This document shows positions 46,030 to 59,050 of a stretch of 64,000 bases of DNA, piece by piece. Origin of the DNA: Chelydra serpentina (lineage: Eukaryota; Chordata; Testudines; Chelydridae); NCBI GenBank assembly GCA_037349315.1, contig JBAIAC010000019.1:21496001-21560000 (forward strand), written 5' to 3'. Position 1 is the stretch's first letter. The number at the start of each line of letters is the position of its first letter. The translations under genes were made by a program, and so were the position numbers. Below the pieces are notes generated by a model that saw only the letters and a program-made list of their open reading frames with translations, was not told the origin of the DNA and ran no database searches.

Positions 46030-46354
46030 GGATGGTGGGACGTGTTATGGGGTGTACAAACCCCACACTGGGGAACGGGTTAAGAAGCAACTCTGGTCAC
46101 AGGAGGCTCTGCCCAGATGCACCTGCTGATTGTGCTGTCAGAAGAGATGGCGCTTAAAAGGGAGCAGAACCAGTTCAATGCATTAGGGCAGTCAGTGCAA
46201 GGGAGTAGACATGAAGCCAGCCTCAACTTGGAGCTCCAAGCCATCACAGAACAGACAGTGGAGTAGCTGTTCATGTGTGAGGTAGGGACTCTCCTGACCC
46301 TCTTGGGTGGAGGTGGTGGTAAATTCTGGCTCCTTCTCAGGCTGGCCACCCCTG
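46030..46354 (-). mobile_element. Repeat with hAT-like CAGGGG end
   Basis: Read inverted, it starts at 46354 with CAGGGGTGGCCAGCCTGAGA and continues AGGAGCCAGAATTTACCACC. The same end occurs at the left window edge (1-19). The left part (46040-46110, TACAAACCCCACACTGGGGA) may belong to another family. No target duplication is clear. Confidence 0.5.
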
Positions 46355-46377
46355 CTCTAGATTGAAGTTCTCTAGTA

Positions 46378-46543
46378 AGCTCTGATCTACACCCAGTTGA
46401 AATAGCAGTAGATCAAAGTGCACTAGGAAACATTTAATGTGCGGTAGCGGGGTCCTCATGACCAGTTAGTGCATGGCACACTAGTGCGCTGCAGTTGTAC
46501 ACTCCAGCTTGCCATACACTAACTCTCTGTCTAGACAAGCCCC
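46378..46543. mobile_element. MITE with CTACAC-type ends
   Basis: Left end AAGCTCTGATCTACACCCAG; right end, inverted, GGGGCTTGTCTAGACAGAGA. The interior 'ATGTGCGGTAGCGGGGTCCT' matches a common turtle MITE. The ends are diverged and target duplications are not clear. Confidence 0.6.
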
Positions 46544-49500
46544 AAGAGGACTTCCCTGTATTTCACAAGATAAGTCATCTTGAACATATTTTGACTACAC
46601 TTGTGGGCCCAACTGTTTATATCCTTTGCACTGGCAATATTCTGCTGCCACAAAGCTCACAGGAACACTAGCAAAAATGGGGGACAAATTATGGCAGCCT
46701 ACAGGGCTGCCTTAGTTTGCACAAGGAGCTGACCCAGCCCCTTGCAACTTCTGAGTAGGGCATGTGAAAGCAACCTCTCTCGGTCCCTGTGCCTTTATGT
46801 TTCTACCCCTCATGGGCAGCAATTTAAGAAATGCTTTTCTCACAAGCTGTAAACCAGGTGCATAATGACTGATGACATGCCAACATTTCCAAAGCTTCTG
46901 AGTATGCGTCTATGAGGCCAGCAGCTATGGGTTTATCTTTTCGTCTGAGGATTATGTTGGCAGAATAAAAGGTCTTATTTTAATATGTACTCTGCAAAGA
47001 TTTTAAATGCTTCATTAAACATGCAAGAGAGAGGTCCAAACAAAAAAACAAACTGGTTTAGCGATAATGCAACACAAGAGCCTTATCAGAACATAATAGC
47101 CTCCTGCTGCTAGGTAAATGTCTCGACATTTAGCCAAAGCAAAACAGCGGCAAAGCCAAGATGTTTATTTTCAAAAGAGAAGACATTGCTCCTGTGGGAC
47201 CATTCTCTTACATTAGCTTGATTCAGTGATACCAATGGATAGAGTCATGTGTCATTACTGCAGCCTTGCAACCATGGAGGCTATTGGCAAACCATTCCTG
47301 TGAGGATAGATCACATATGATCATAGCCCATTAGGTTCACTTTGAGTTTAGGGTTCATTTAAAACATCAAGCAAATCTTGTGAAATGTATCGTTTCATCA
47401 CTGCTCAGGATCCAGCTTTCTTTCCTGAACCCCAGTCAGTCCAAGTTCTCCCTTATGTGATGGGGAAACATGTTTACCCCCATTCCCACATTTATATGAC
47501 CCTGGAGACTCAAGGGGCAACTGGCTGGACTACTTCGCCATCTTGGTTTCTAAACAGCTGACTGGCCAACTCCCATTATTTGGCTTGGTATCTTCTGGGG
47601 GATAAGCAACCTGGCTGCCTCCACCACCTATGGTCTGTTAAGTAGGGCCAGGAAATGCTCATCTAGGCATACTGATACAACAATTTATTTCATTTTGGGG
47701 CTGATACAAACCAGCTGTGACTTCAACAGAAAAATCCCAACACAGTGCACTCTGGGGTGTTTCACAACCAGAGTAAACAGGCAGACAGCACAACCGGAGC
47801 TAGACTGGACATGTATTTTCTAACCCTTCAACTCCTCAATATCAGCTAAGATATCAGGGGGGTTGAAGTGGGGAGAGAGTTCGCCCCTTGCCCCAGAATG
47901 CCAGGGCAAAGAAACAGCCCATCCAGCTGCATCCTGCAAACCCCAGAGGGGAATGGGGTAGCAAGCTACCAAGTTTCACTCTGCAGGGTTTTGTACAAAC
48001 ATTTCCTCCAGATTCAGCTGATGTGAAAGCCAATTGAGAAACTAGCTTTCATGCCAAAACCATGTGAAAATGCAAATCTTGCCTGATTTCAACACAAAAC
48101 CAGAATGTGACCCAGACTTGATCAAAACTGGGTTCAGGCTCACAGGAGTTAGCAAATCATTTTCTGACTATGGTCTTAATAGTTTCAAGGGCCTGATCCT
48201 GCTGTAGCTGAACCCAGAGTTCTCTCATTGATTTCAATAGCAGCGGGATCAGGCCCCGGTGTCCTGTGGGAAATTGTAGCCACTTAGTGTTACAGTTATA
48301 CATACACATTTTGTGAAGGGGTTTATTACAGGACATGCAGGTTTGTGAAACATTGTGATTAATTAACTACAAACAAAGCAAATCAGTTAATGAGCTTCAC
48401 AGCAGATCATATCTGATTTAACTTTCATTTGATGTGTTTAGTTTGTCTCATTCTTGAGAAAAATGCCATCATCATGATAGTAGCATTTATTACTGTGCAA
48501 TTGTATCCGCTAGCAAAGACCTTTGAGTCCTTAGGCTGCAGAACTGGGGCCTAAAACAGCATGTGCACAGGGGTGTGACTTTAGGGGGGAAAGAGGTGAA
48601 AAATCATTTTGCAAGATCCAAGTTGCTAAAGCCAGCTCTGATTTTAAACCGTCATGCTCTTGAAACAACTTTGAGGTCATGAAGCTTTTCTTTGGAAATT
48701 CTTGAGTGATGCAACACAACCCAAACCCACATATTTTTCCTACAAAAAGTGGCTTTCCTACAAGAAGGGTGCCTTCTTTCTTTTCCTCTTTATCACGTAG
48801 TGATTTTAATTCTGCTCCTTGCGTCACAGCATCTCCTAATTACAATGTGAACCCAATTATGTTTGACTTCAAGTTTAACTTTCAAGACCATAGTTTTATA
48901 GTGAGTGCAAAGTCATCCAAATTGAGTTTTCCCAGCCTTTATAAAAACAAAAAACAAAAATATCAATAAAATACAGCCAAGGTAATTCCATGGCTGAAAG
49001 AATGAAGTATTTGCTACAAAGCACAGAAAGATTAATCTGACAATCTGCTCCAAATGTTGTTCCTTGATACAGTACCTAGATTCAAGAGCATGTTACTTCC
49101 AGAGGTCCACAATATGCAAAATATGAAAAAGTCTATTCGGAGCACTAAGTTCCTGTACTGAATATTTAAAATAAAACCAAAATGCAACAGCCTATGCAAA
49201 ACTAAAAAGGGGACCAAAACTATCTGTAAAACCAAGGACAGGCAAGTTGGATCCAAAAAATCAGTTTCTATGGATTATGGAGTAGATTCACATTGAGTAG
49301 CACCATATCTCATTCATTTCAGTGGGGCAAGTAATGAGACTATTCATGGAATAAGTTGCTACTCAGTGTGAATAAGGGTGGCAGAATATAGCCCTCAACA
49401 AAGAAGAGTACCCTACCCAGAAGATGAAGGCTCAGTCTATTTCCACAGAAGGAATTTCTCTCTCTCTCAGAAGTTACTCAGCAGTTATCCCAATTTTACT

Positions 49501-50495
49501 TCCCTTTTAAACCAGTTCAACAAACTCTGAGTTCACAATAGTAAATCCTATCCTTTGGGAGAAATCTCTTGCATACTGTCACTGTACAATCCATAAATTT
49601 GACAGGCAATCAATCACTACCATTGCAACAGCATTTGAAAGAAAATCCCTATTGGATTCTCCAAGAAGCTAATGAGAGAATAAAGAAACTTAGGCAGAAC
49701 TTCTCTTAAAAGTTTAACTATTGAATAGCTAATTTTCATCACACAGACTTTAGAGTTTCTGATTGACTATTAGCAGAGCAATGGCCATAATTAGTCATAT
49801 ACAATTGAGATTGCTGCTAGACATAGCTAACATACAATAGCTTTGAACTGTAACGTATGTACATCTTCACACATGGAATCTCCTCTTCCCTCACCCCACC
49901 CCCACACACATAATAAGGATATAGGGGACAACATGGGGACAATTTTGCCTTCAGATAAGTACAGGCAATTCCCATTGAATACTGTGCATGCTACTGAGGG
50001 CAGATGGCGGCCTAGGGATATCAGAGAGTTAGCAAGGGAGATATTTGTATTCCCTTACTCATGTTGAGTAATACCCTAGTTCACAAGTAGCCCTACTGAT
50101 TGCAAGGGGAACCAGTCAAGGAGTAAGGTACTATTCAGTGAGAGTAAGGATGCCAAAACTGGCCCCAAGTAACTAAAACTTTATGTCCAGCAGCATTTAT
50201 TTTATCTCCATACTCAGAATGCAGGCAGAAAAAACAGTGGGTCAAATTCAGTCCTCATTTACACCAACAACTCTACTGACTCCAGTTTCACACAGGACGA
50301 TTAATTAAACCATAAATGTATATGGGTGAGTATGGTAATAAGCCTCTCCTCCTCCCACCTTACCCTCCGTTCAACCATATAAAAAGCTAGATCACAAACT
50401 AACAAAGCTCAAAAATCTCAAAGTTTAGCTGGATACTTTAGGCTGAGTTATGTCGATGGAACTTGTATTGATTTCTTATATGTATACATCTAAGG
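46544..50495. other. No gene; several short palindromic repeats
   Basis: A clear one lies at 48189-48256. Others with the same look are 49270-49395, 50075-50165 and 50235-50300 ('CAACTCTACTGACTCCAGTT'). The remainder is AT-rich with no exon that I can support. Confidence 0.45.
48189..48256. repeat. Short inverted-repeat element, 68 bp
   Basis: GGGCCTGATCCTGCTG (48189-48204) is mirrored by CAGCGGGATCAGGCCC (48241-48256), with one mismatch in 16. The centre is TCTCATTGATTTCAAT. It looks like a tiny foldback element of the amniote palindromic group. Confidence 0.7.
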
Positions 50496-50663
50496 CAGTG
50501 GTTCTCAACTTATTTACCATTGTGGGCCACATATACAGCTCTCTGTGTGATGTGGGTCACATCTACACAATATACATACCACCTGTATGGCCCTGAGGAT
50601 GTCACATGGGCCACAGCTGTGTGCTGACTGGGCCGCAAGCAGGCCGCGGGTTGAGAACTACTG
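50496..50663. mobile_element. hAT-type MITE, 168 bp
   Basis: Ends CAGTGGTTCTCAAC and GTTGAGAACTACTG, inverted with one mismatch in 14. A perfect 8-bp target duplication ATCTAAGG lies at 50488-50495 and 50664-50671. CAGTGGTTCTCAA is a well-known end of vertebrate hAT (Charlie-like) elements. No coding content. Confidence 0.95.
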
Positions 50664-50671
50664 ATCTAAGG

Positions 50672-52659
50672 AATAAACTAGACACTAGGAGCCATATTCA
50701 TCCCTAGTGTAAGTCCATGGAAATCAATGCTGTTATGTTCTGGCCCTTTTTACTTTAATCACAGCATTATGAAAAAGAACGCAAACTGTCATGAGTTAAG
50801 TATGGCCAATGAACCTTCACATTAAAGTTTCTATTCCTTGGTTTGAGCTAGATTATTTAACTATATTCTTGGCATGAGAATGTTAATTCTTTTAACAATA
50901 GTTTATACAACCCATTTTGTAGAATATTATAAAACGTATTAGTTAATGACTAAAGACTAAACTTAAAATAATATATCTAAATTATATAATTATTAATGCC
51001 ACGGCTGTAAGAAGCTGCTGAGAGACTCATTCTCAAAATACTTAAGGAAATAATGCTGCCAATAAATTCTACATACAGCAATTTCTGTTCTATTTTATAC
51101 CTGTCTCTTCAGTGGGGTTCCATAAATGTAACAGAGCAGAATTTGATGCATATGTACCTTTCATTTAAATATTCATTGAAAAGTAGGAAAAGTAGAGATC
51201 AAAGATAAATTTCTAGTTTAAAACTAAACAGATAGTTACAGGTGTTACAAGGCTTGATCTTGCAGCTACTGAACCCATTGCCACAGGATCAGCCTTGTAA
51301 AGCTGATAAGAATATTTTCTTCCGGCTTATATATTTTTACCAAAAATCTACAAGTGATTGGTGTATTTATAGCCATGTACAATTATTTCCATAGCTAGCA
51401 GTTTTATGAGGAGTAACAATGTCTTCTGGAGGATGGAAATTGCAATTGGAATATGTATATAAGTCAGTAGTCATACGAGTTTTGATGTTACAATGGCCAG
51501 CTAGGAAATTTGCCCTCTGCAAGTAACATTTTTGCTGATTTAAATTATATTTGTTTTTAGAAAAATTGTCAGAGGCTCACCCCGAAACTCTAAAAGACAA
51601 AACAACTTTAATCTGTACAGCATCTTCCATACAATAAGTATTCCACAGTATTTCAGAGAGCTAAACAATTCAGTTAGAGCCAAATACAACCAAAGAGGAA
51701 AAATTAGAAGGTATTGGCAAGGGATAAAAGATAAGATTTTCGCTGATATTTGCAGTGAGATGGAAAGTAAATAAGGCAAAGAGATACCATACAAGAAGGG
51801 TTTTCCAGATGGCATAAACCACAGAGAGGGCTCTGGTGCCAAAAGTGGCAACACGGATGTGGTAGAGAGAGGACAGTAGTGTAAACAAATAGAATGAATT
51901 GATAAATTAATTTCTTGGGAACAAATGGAGTTGTCGGGGGATGAGGCTTTGGTTGACCTTTGTTGGAATAGAGTGGGGCAACAGCATGCTGCATATGCAG
52001 GAGAACCAAAAGTTGGGGAGTTTGCTACAGTGTGCCACTTCTCTGTGAAAGCAAAACGAGATGCAGATATGAAAGAAAATGTCAACAGTGGTAGAGGTGA
52101 GGCAGTGGTGTATATGGCCAATATTCCAGACATGAGTCCATACCTCTTTGGCTATGATCTCATAAGATCACACAAGCTAAATTTAACTCTCATTAACACA
52201 GAGTGGGTCTTTGTTCACCTTTAGTGGCTGGTCCTCATAAAAGATTAATGAGTCTTCTACAGCTGCCAGCTCAGGGACTTAGTCACTAAGCTCAATGTAG
52301 AGCACCATGCTTCTTTGGTCCTGCATCCTTTCAATTCAGTGGAATGTTGCCACTGACTACAATTTGTGTAGGATTTGACCATTAGTACTGAAGGCCCTGG
52401 TGTCAGTCTTCACTTTCGGCTAAATCAGGGTCAGTTAGTATTGTCAGTATAATTCTGTTAAATGCAGTAGCTATGAGTATGTTTTACGGTTGGCAAAAGC
52501 AGGGGATAAACTGAGCTGAATGTCGACTATGTTGTAAGTTGTATTTTATGTATATTGTTAATAGTAAACCAGTCACATTAGAGTGATACTGAGCAATGTC
52601 TCCTTAACAACTGGGTAGCAGGAGATGATTAAAAGTGGGAGAAGGGGTAGCATTACTCA
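50672..52659. other. No gene; possible old repeat at 51580-51940
   Basis: The stretch around 'TTCCAGATGGCATAAACCAC' and 'ATGTGGTAGAGAGAGGACAG' looks like an old interspersed repeat I have seen in reptiles. The 197-codon minus-strand frame over it is not a recognisable protein. Confidence 0.4.
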
Positions 52660-52667
52660 CTCATATC

Positions 52668-53427
52668 TAGAGCCCTACCAAATTCACAGCCATGAAAAAG
52701 GCATCACGGACCGTGAAATCTGGTCTCCCCCCATGAAATCTGGTCTTGTGTACTTTTACCCTACGCTATACATATTTCAGAGGGGGTACCAGAGTTTCTC
52801 AAATTGGGGGTCCTGACCCAAAAGGGAGCTTCACGGGGGGTCGCAAGGTTATTTTAGGGGGATTGAGATATTGCCACCCTTACTTCTGCACTGTCTTCAG
52901 AGCTGGGCAGCTGGAGAGCAGCGGCTGTTGACCAGGCACCCAGCTCTGAAGGCAGCGCCCCACCAGCAGCAGTGCAGAAGTAAGGGTGGCAATACCATAC
53001 CATGCCACCCTTCTGCACTGCTGCCTTCAGAGCTGGGTGGCCGGAGAGTGGTGGCTGCTGACTGAGGGCCTGGCTCTGCAGGCTGCAGCATAGAAATAAG
53101 GATGGCAATACTATACCATGCCATCCTTACTTCTACACTGCTGCTGGCGGTGGCTTTGCCTTCAGAGCTGGGTTCCCAGCCAGCAGCCACCTCTCTCCAG
53201 CTGCCCAGCTCTGAAGGCAGTGCCACCACCAGCAGCAGCACAGAAGTAAGGGTAGCTGTACCGCAACCCCCACACACACACCCCACTTCTTTTTTGGGTC
53301 ACGATCCCTACAATTATACCACCATGAAATTTCAGATTTAAATAGCTGAAATCATGAAATTTACTATTTTAAAAATCCTATGACTGTGAAATTGACCAAA
53401 ATGGATCATGAATTTGATAGGGCCCTA
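52668..53427. mobile_element. hAT-type nonautonomous element, 760 bp
   Basis: Left end TAGAGCCCTACCAAATTCAC. Right end, inverted, TAGGGCCCTATCAAATTCAT. The two match over about 20 bases with few differences. A perfect 8-bp target duplication CTCATATC lies at 52660-52667 and 53428-53435. The interior (52873-53260) holds direct and inverted copies of a module with 'GCAGAAGTAAGGGTGGC' and 'TTCAGAGCTGGG'; 52873-52893 and 52970-52990 are perfect 21-bp inverted copies. No transposase. Confidence 0.95.
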
Positions 53428-53435
53428 CTCATATC

Positions 53436-54470
53436 ATCTAGCCAACTAGCCTGTTTTCATTGTTAAATTGTGTAAAGTTTGACAAACAATGGATACATGC
53501 AAAGCTTATAAGCAAAACAAAACAAAATCCCAATTGGTATTATTGGATGGCTGAAAGAAACCACAAAGCAAGCTTATTAACAATAAAACTATTGGTAGTT
53601 TAATGGCAGTCATGTCCTAAATTCTCAGATAATTAAACTTTGCCTTTAGAAATCTCATCTAATGCCTCATCTTCAAAAATGTGAATTTTCATCTTCTAAA
53701 GTCTAAGGATTAGTCTTAAAATGTAGAACTGTGGCCCAGAGCATTTTATGGAGAAAATGGAACACTGCCATTTAACATGACATATACTGAATGGGTGACC
53801 AGTCTTGGTAATACTCTGATGGAGAAATATTTAGTAGAAAAATAATGTGAGTGTGGTAAACTATGTAGCTTTTTAGACAGATTTCAATGTCAACAGATTG
53901 AAAATCATAGTTAAAAAGAACACACATTTCTTTGCCTATTGTGTGCTGCTAAAACCACCTGAAATTATTAAAACTGAAATAACTATAAAAATCTAATTTA
54001 GTTTTCACCCATTATATTGGGGATGTTTACCTTCTGCATTTCACTTAAATAATGAAAGCAGACTAGGATTTTACTTTTGCTTTTTGTCAGCCATCAGACT
54101 ATGCAGCAATACTTTGCAAACACAACAGGGGAATGTATTTAAAAAAAAACAGAAAACATTGTTTCTAGTTGAAAAATTATCCATGTGATGTGAAAGGTCA
54201 TAAGTTCTCAGTTGTGCTCTTTTCTCTATGTTTATCAGATTCTCTCTTTTTTTTCCCCTCTATAAAAATTGAAAATAAAAGAAACGTTGGATGCTGAATA
54301 TTTCTATACTTCCTTTTTGCATTAACAGGGTTAGGTAAATGAAAGAGCATTTTGAAAACAAAACAAATCTAGAAGTGAGCTGTAGAAGTTTCAAGCAGTC
54401 ATTGTTCCACTTTTTGGGTTTATTCCATGTTTAATGGACTATAGAATTGTACATTTGATTCACTTAAGGA
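53436..54470. other. No gene recognised
   Basis: AT-rich DNA without a recognisable exon or repeat body. Confidence 0.4.
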
Positions 54471-54471
54471 C

Positions 54472-54541
54472 CTGATCCAAAGCCTAAGACTTTTAAAGCC
54501 AGTGTAAAAACTTGGATTAACTTTAGTGGGCTTTGGATCAG
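54472..54541. repeat. Short inverted-repeat element, 70 bp
   Basis: CTGATCCAAAGCC (54472-54484) is mirrored perfectly by GGCTTTGGATCAG (54529-54541). Only 44 bases lie between. It belongs by appearance with 48189-48256. Confidence 0.75.
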
Positions 54542-55030
54542 TTCTTTATTCTCAGAGTGATCCTTTACCAGAGGAACACTGGACCTCTCTCAAACTCCTT
54601 CTAATGGTTGTCTTTTGAAACGGTTGCCGGCTGCTCTAATTGGCTATAAGAATGATGCAATGCTTGCCTGTGAAAACTATTCATATCTGTAACTACTTTG
54701 TGAAATCAAAGGGGGGTTAGTTTACAATGGGAGTATAAGACTGCTGAAGGAACAATGCGTGGAGACACATCAGAGATCACCACTTGACCAAACCCAATCC
54801 AAAGAAGGGTGATGGGACTCATTAGCAGTCAGGAGGGAGATACTGGCATCTGCCACCAACAACAAATAAAAGCAAAAAACCCAACCCCCAAACCCATCTA
54901 AAAATGTTTGCATATCTGGCAAACAGCATACCTAATGAGTACAACAAATTACGTTTTACAGAACTGATTTCTTCTTCCAAGGCTCAATTCTGCAGTCCTT
55001 TCTCAAGCAAGATCCCAAGTAAAAATCAAG

Positions 55031-55765
55031 ATGTGTGCAAATCTCATCCAGAAACTGGTGGGACCTACCTGGGAAACTGATACAAAAGACTTATGGACCT
55101 CTTCACTGGCCCTTGTCTACACTACCGAGAATACTGCTCACCTGTCTGGACACATAGCTCACACACGTTACTTGTCGATTCTCAGCTTAACACTGTCATG
55201 CAGATTATTATGGGCACAGCTTCCCCCACTAGTGCATATCCAGCCGCCCACATTTGTCATGATATCAGAATTCAGGAGTTCCATCTTATCCAACGGAACA
55301 AGGATCTTCCAATACATGAACACCTAAATATTCAAGATTCCAAGTCAAATCCAGAAAACTTTTTGGCTTGCAATGCAAGAGCTCAAAGATTTGCAGTTTT
55401 CCCCTGAAGATGAATGGCAAGTAAGGGGGAAGGACACCACCATCCTGAATAAACACTGCATCAAGGACCCAACGAAAGAATGCAGTGGCTTTTAACTCCC
55501 ATGAAAAATATGGTCCACTTTGAATCACACCCACACATCACATGAGAGATGCACCTACATCCTCCATAAATGGGGACCAAGACACAATCCTGTGTGTGAC
55601 CGCAGAGCTTGACTTCAAACTATGGAACACCTCATCAATCAATGGTCCAAACAATCATATCCCAGTAGTATCTTTATCATCCACTCTGCATCACCTGAAT
55701 CAATCCACTGGATCACCAACCTAACCTGGGACACTTAACATCACTGTTTTTAGCTATACAAAAGA
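55031..55765 (+). pseudogene. C-terminal end of a non-LTR LINE
   Basis: Broken plus-strand frames read NLIQKLVGPTWETDTKDLWT, then EYCSPVWTHSSHTLLVDSQL followed by NTVMQIIMGTAS, the region after the reverse transcriptase where 'EYCAPVW' and 'LN...R.I.G' motifs are conserved. Further on (55545-55735) come HERCTYILHKWG, VCDRRA and QTMEHLIN, which correspond to the C-terminal Cys/His module (CDCG ... H ... CP) with lost Cys residues. The copy ends near a GATGATGATGAC tail. Clade uncertain; it is neither CR1 nor the LINE at 38423. Confidence 0.75.
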
Positions 55766-58339
55766 AGATGATGATGACTAACATCAACAGTTCTTGTGCC
55801 TACATAAGGACAGCAGATCCACTGCAAAATCATTTGTCATTGTACATTTTTTAGGGTAAAAATATCAATTTTGCTATATGCCAAGTGTGTACAAATGCCC
55901 TAGTATTAAATAGTTTATATAAAATGAATGTATGCACCATCCTACATAGTGATTTCCTTTATTCCTTTAGAGATCTTTTCCCCCCGATGGATATTTTTCT
56001 CTAACCTAATTATAACAGCAACCAAGGTGCTGGTTTACCTAATTTAAGTGTAATTGTGGTCTACTGGAAGTATGATGTTAAAATGATGAATCTCACCTGG
56101 AAAGAATATTGGACTAGAGCAAAGAACTGGCAGTTTGCCTTGTCAAAATAGCTTTAGGGCCACATGGAAATCTGGTGTAAGTGGCTCCGGTCCTCCCATG
56201 AAGATGCATCCATTTATGTCAGATCTGAATTTTCCCCTTAGCCTTTTCCTCACTGTGTGGTAAAATGTCACATTATATTACTTACAATTAATTATTAATG
56301 CAGTTTAGCCCTTAATTCAATGGCACAAAAAATATGGATTTATAACATTTAGCTTTCCTTTAAAAAGTCTATTGTACATGTGATCGTGATAAAAAGTTTC
56401 CCTTGTAAAATACCTTGTGTCTTCATTTTGGCTACATTTATTACAGACGGCTGCAAGAATCTAGAATGGAAAAGCTTTAACCAGTCTTACTGCAGAAGAC
56501 CAAATAAAGATGCATTTTCCCCTAATTAGTCTTCTTTTTTGGTAATCTATGCTACTGCAAAAGTAGCTCCAAATTTGGTCTACCCTTTCTGTGGGCTGCC
56601 ATTCAAAGCATATGATTGGTGGAGTGCTTTACCAGCTCCTAAAGCAAGACAGAAAAGCAGACGGTTTGTCACAATTTGGAAAGTGAATAAATGTAATAAA
56701 TTTATTCAGAACAATTTACTAGCCATTGGGTGAATTGTCAGAACTGCTTTAGGACATTTAGCTGCATAGCTATAGATCTGATTAGGTTGCTACAAGTTTG
56801 TTCTATTAAACAATTATCTTGTGGAGGTATTGTCATGGAAGAAGAGACCATACACTGCATGTTATGTGTTAAAATCAGGCCCTGTATTTGTGTACATGTT
56901 GAAGCTGAATTTACATATAGCCTTGAGCTACTTCCTGGGGTTTGATAAAACCCCAAGACTTTCTGCTTTTGATGTCATAATTCTGAAGTGGTCTCATGTG
57001 CTGCTTTCAGTGCCTAATTAGCTGAGACAATACTGTATAAACTATTGTTTATTATTAATTGTATTAATTAAAAATATTGTATAAACTTGTATTATATATA
57101 TAAAATTATATTGTTATAAATTATATTGTATTAATATCCAAAGCCTCCCCCAATCAGGATTGATGGTTCGTTATACAAAGACAAAGGTCCTGGTCCCGCC
57201 CCGTAGTGTTTACTAGCTAATTAAAGAAAAGGTTCAATAAGTGAGTGTGACAAATAATAGAAAGAAAAGCAGTGGAGAGAGATATTTTCTCTCACACTCG
57301 GGGAATTTCCCAACTTGAAGTCCAGAACCTCAGATATCATCAGGGTACCGGCGATTGTAAAGGCATTGCCCCTTCGTGCTGCACAGTGGAGAGGTGGACA
57401 GTGAGGCTGCTGGCGACCTTCTAAAATCCTGGATCCATGGAGGATGGGAGAGGCAGAGGGGGCTTGACTATTCTGTCCCCCAGATTCCTTGAATGGCTAA
57501 CAGATGCTCTGAATGAGTATGTCATTCCTGGAGAATGCTGGGGTTTACTTAAAGGGCCACTCCCTCTGGAATTTGGACATATGCCCCTTTCCAGTATCAC
57601 AATCCCCCACATAAATAAAATTGTATATGCCTCAAGTGGCACTTAGAAAAGTAAAGTTTCAAGCCAGCCTCAACTATATCTCATGCTGTGCAGGTGTCTT
57701 CCTGTACACTAAATTATTATCCCAACAACACTGAACCTCAGAGTGGTTTTTCAAAATCAGTGGCATTATCCTCGGGAACAGACTAGGTGCAGATGTGAGT
57801 CTATCAGGCACAACTGAAAAAATCCTTCATGGGTTTATGAAATGGGTTTCTAATGTTGCTGCATCTCTCTGCATCTGCAGAAAAGCCACAAGACGTCTCT
57901 TGACTTCTCCAGGCTCACACTTATTTTGAGTTGCCTAGGATCCTGGTGATGTTTTTGAATATTCCTAAATGCAAAATCAATTTGGCTTATTTGGTCTTCT
58001 GAGCAAGTTGGCTTGAAAGTTTAGAGCTCCCCTTGTGGGCTCACAAGAATAGAAGATTGTTCTCTACATTTTAGAACTTATTACATAATGGATATTGCAT
58101 TCCACACCCTCTTCCAATTCATATATGTCATGGCAGTTGTGCAGTCTGTCATTATCAAAATGTGCTTCTGTTTAATTGAATTTTGCAAGTGAAGCAGAGT
58201 TAGAATAATTGCTCATGTCTAGCCAGTTGAAAATACCCTACTCTGATGTATTGCTCCATCTGAATACATGCCCCACTTTTATAGGAGGGCATGTGTCATT
58301 ATTTGTATTCTTTGTGGTTCTATTAGAGGCAACTTTCCT
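55766..58339. other. No gene recognised; repeat-like patch at 57140-57420
   Basis: 57140-57420 is GC-richer and may be an old interspersed repeat (CCTGGTCCCGCCCCGTAGTG). 57040-57130 is a TA-rich stretch. No coding signal. Confidence 0.4.
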
Positions 58340-58520
58340 CCCATGTAGGGCATGGGACTGGAAAAGCAGGATACCTCAGTTCTATTCCTGGCTCTGCCAA
58401 TGCTCTTGGACAAGTCACTTCACCTCTTTTTGCCTCATCTTCTCCCATCTGTAAAATGGGACTAATGATGCTCAATCACCTTTATAAAGTACTTTGAGAT
58501 TTATGGCTTACAGAAAAAAA
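58340..58520 (+). mobile_element. MIR-like SINE
   Basis: The core GACAAGTCACTTCACCTCTT, then TGCCTCATCTTCTCCCATCT and GTAAAATGGGACTAATGATG is the MIR/CORE-SINE pattern, with TAAAGTACTTTGAGAT near the 3' end. It is an ancient, inactive copy. Confidence 0.8.
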
Positions 58521-58858
58521 AGGAGTATTATGATAGATAAGGATAATTACCATAAGCTTCTCCCTTGTGGTAAACTTTATTTCACCTCCCACCCAAGCAG
58601 GGAGTTGTGGGCCCTTCTGGGCACTGTCAATATTTTGACCTCCCCATGTGAGTTCCTAGGGAAAGCAGGAAGGACTACACTCTTACACTATGGAATATGA
58701 TCTCTGAAGGACATATGTGAATAGTTTGAACTCTGCACCAAACTTCCTCAGGAGCTTCATGAGTAATTAGTTTCTTGGATGTCCTTTGTGGAAAACTGCT
58801 ATCATTGTTGACTGCCTGTATATTTGTGTTTCCACTGAAATAAAAGTTTCACTTTCCA

Positions 58859-59050
58859 AGGTCTGGTCTGCACTTAAAATTTAGGTCAACCCTGAATGCC
58901 ATAGGTATTCCGATTTAATCCTCAGTATAAATGCAACTAAGCATCAGTTATCACTCGGGGAGGTGGGCTTCCTACAATGGTGGAAAATGCCTTCCATTCC
59001 CAGAGTCTGCATCTACACTATGGGGTTAGAATGCCGTAGCTACTTGACAG
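58859..59050 (+). mobile_element. MITE fragment
   Basis: Begins AGGTCTGGTCTGCACTTAAA followed by ATTTAGGTCAACCC, the same end as 21105. The right part has GCATCTACACTATGGGGTTA, but no matching inverted end is clear. Confidence 0.5.

Noticed and set aside
51540..52133. 197-codon minus-strand frame, hydrophobic and Ser/Leu-rich
   Set aside because: It overlaps an old repeat-like stretch, has no motif that I recognise and no sign of exon structure.
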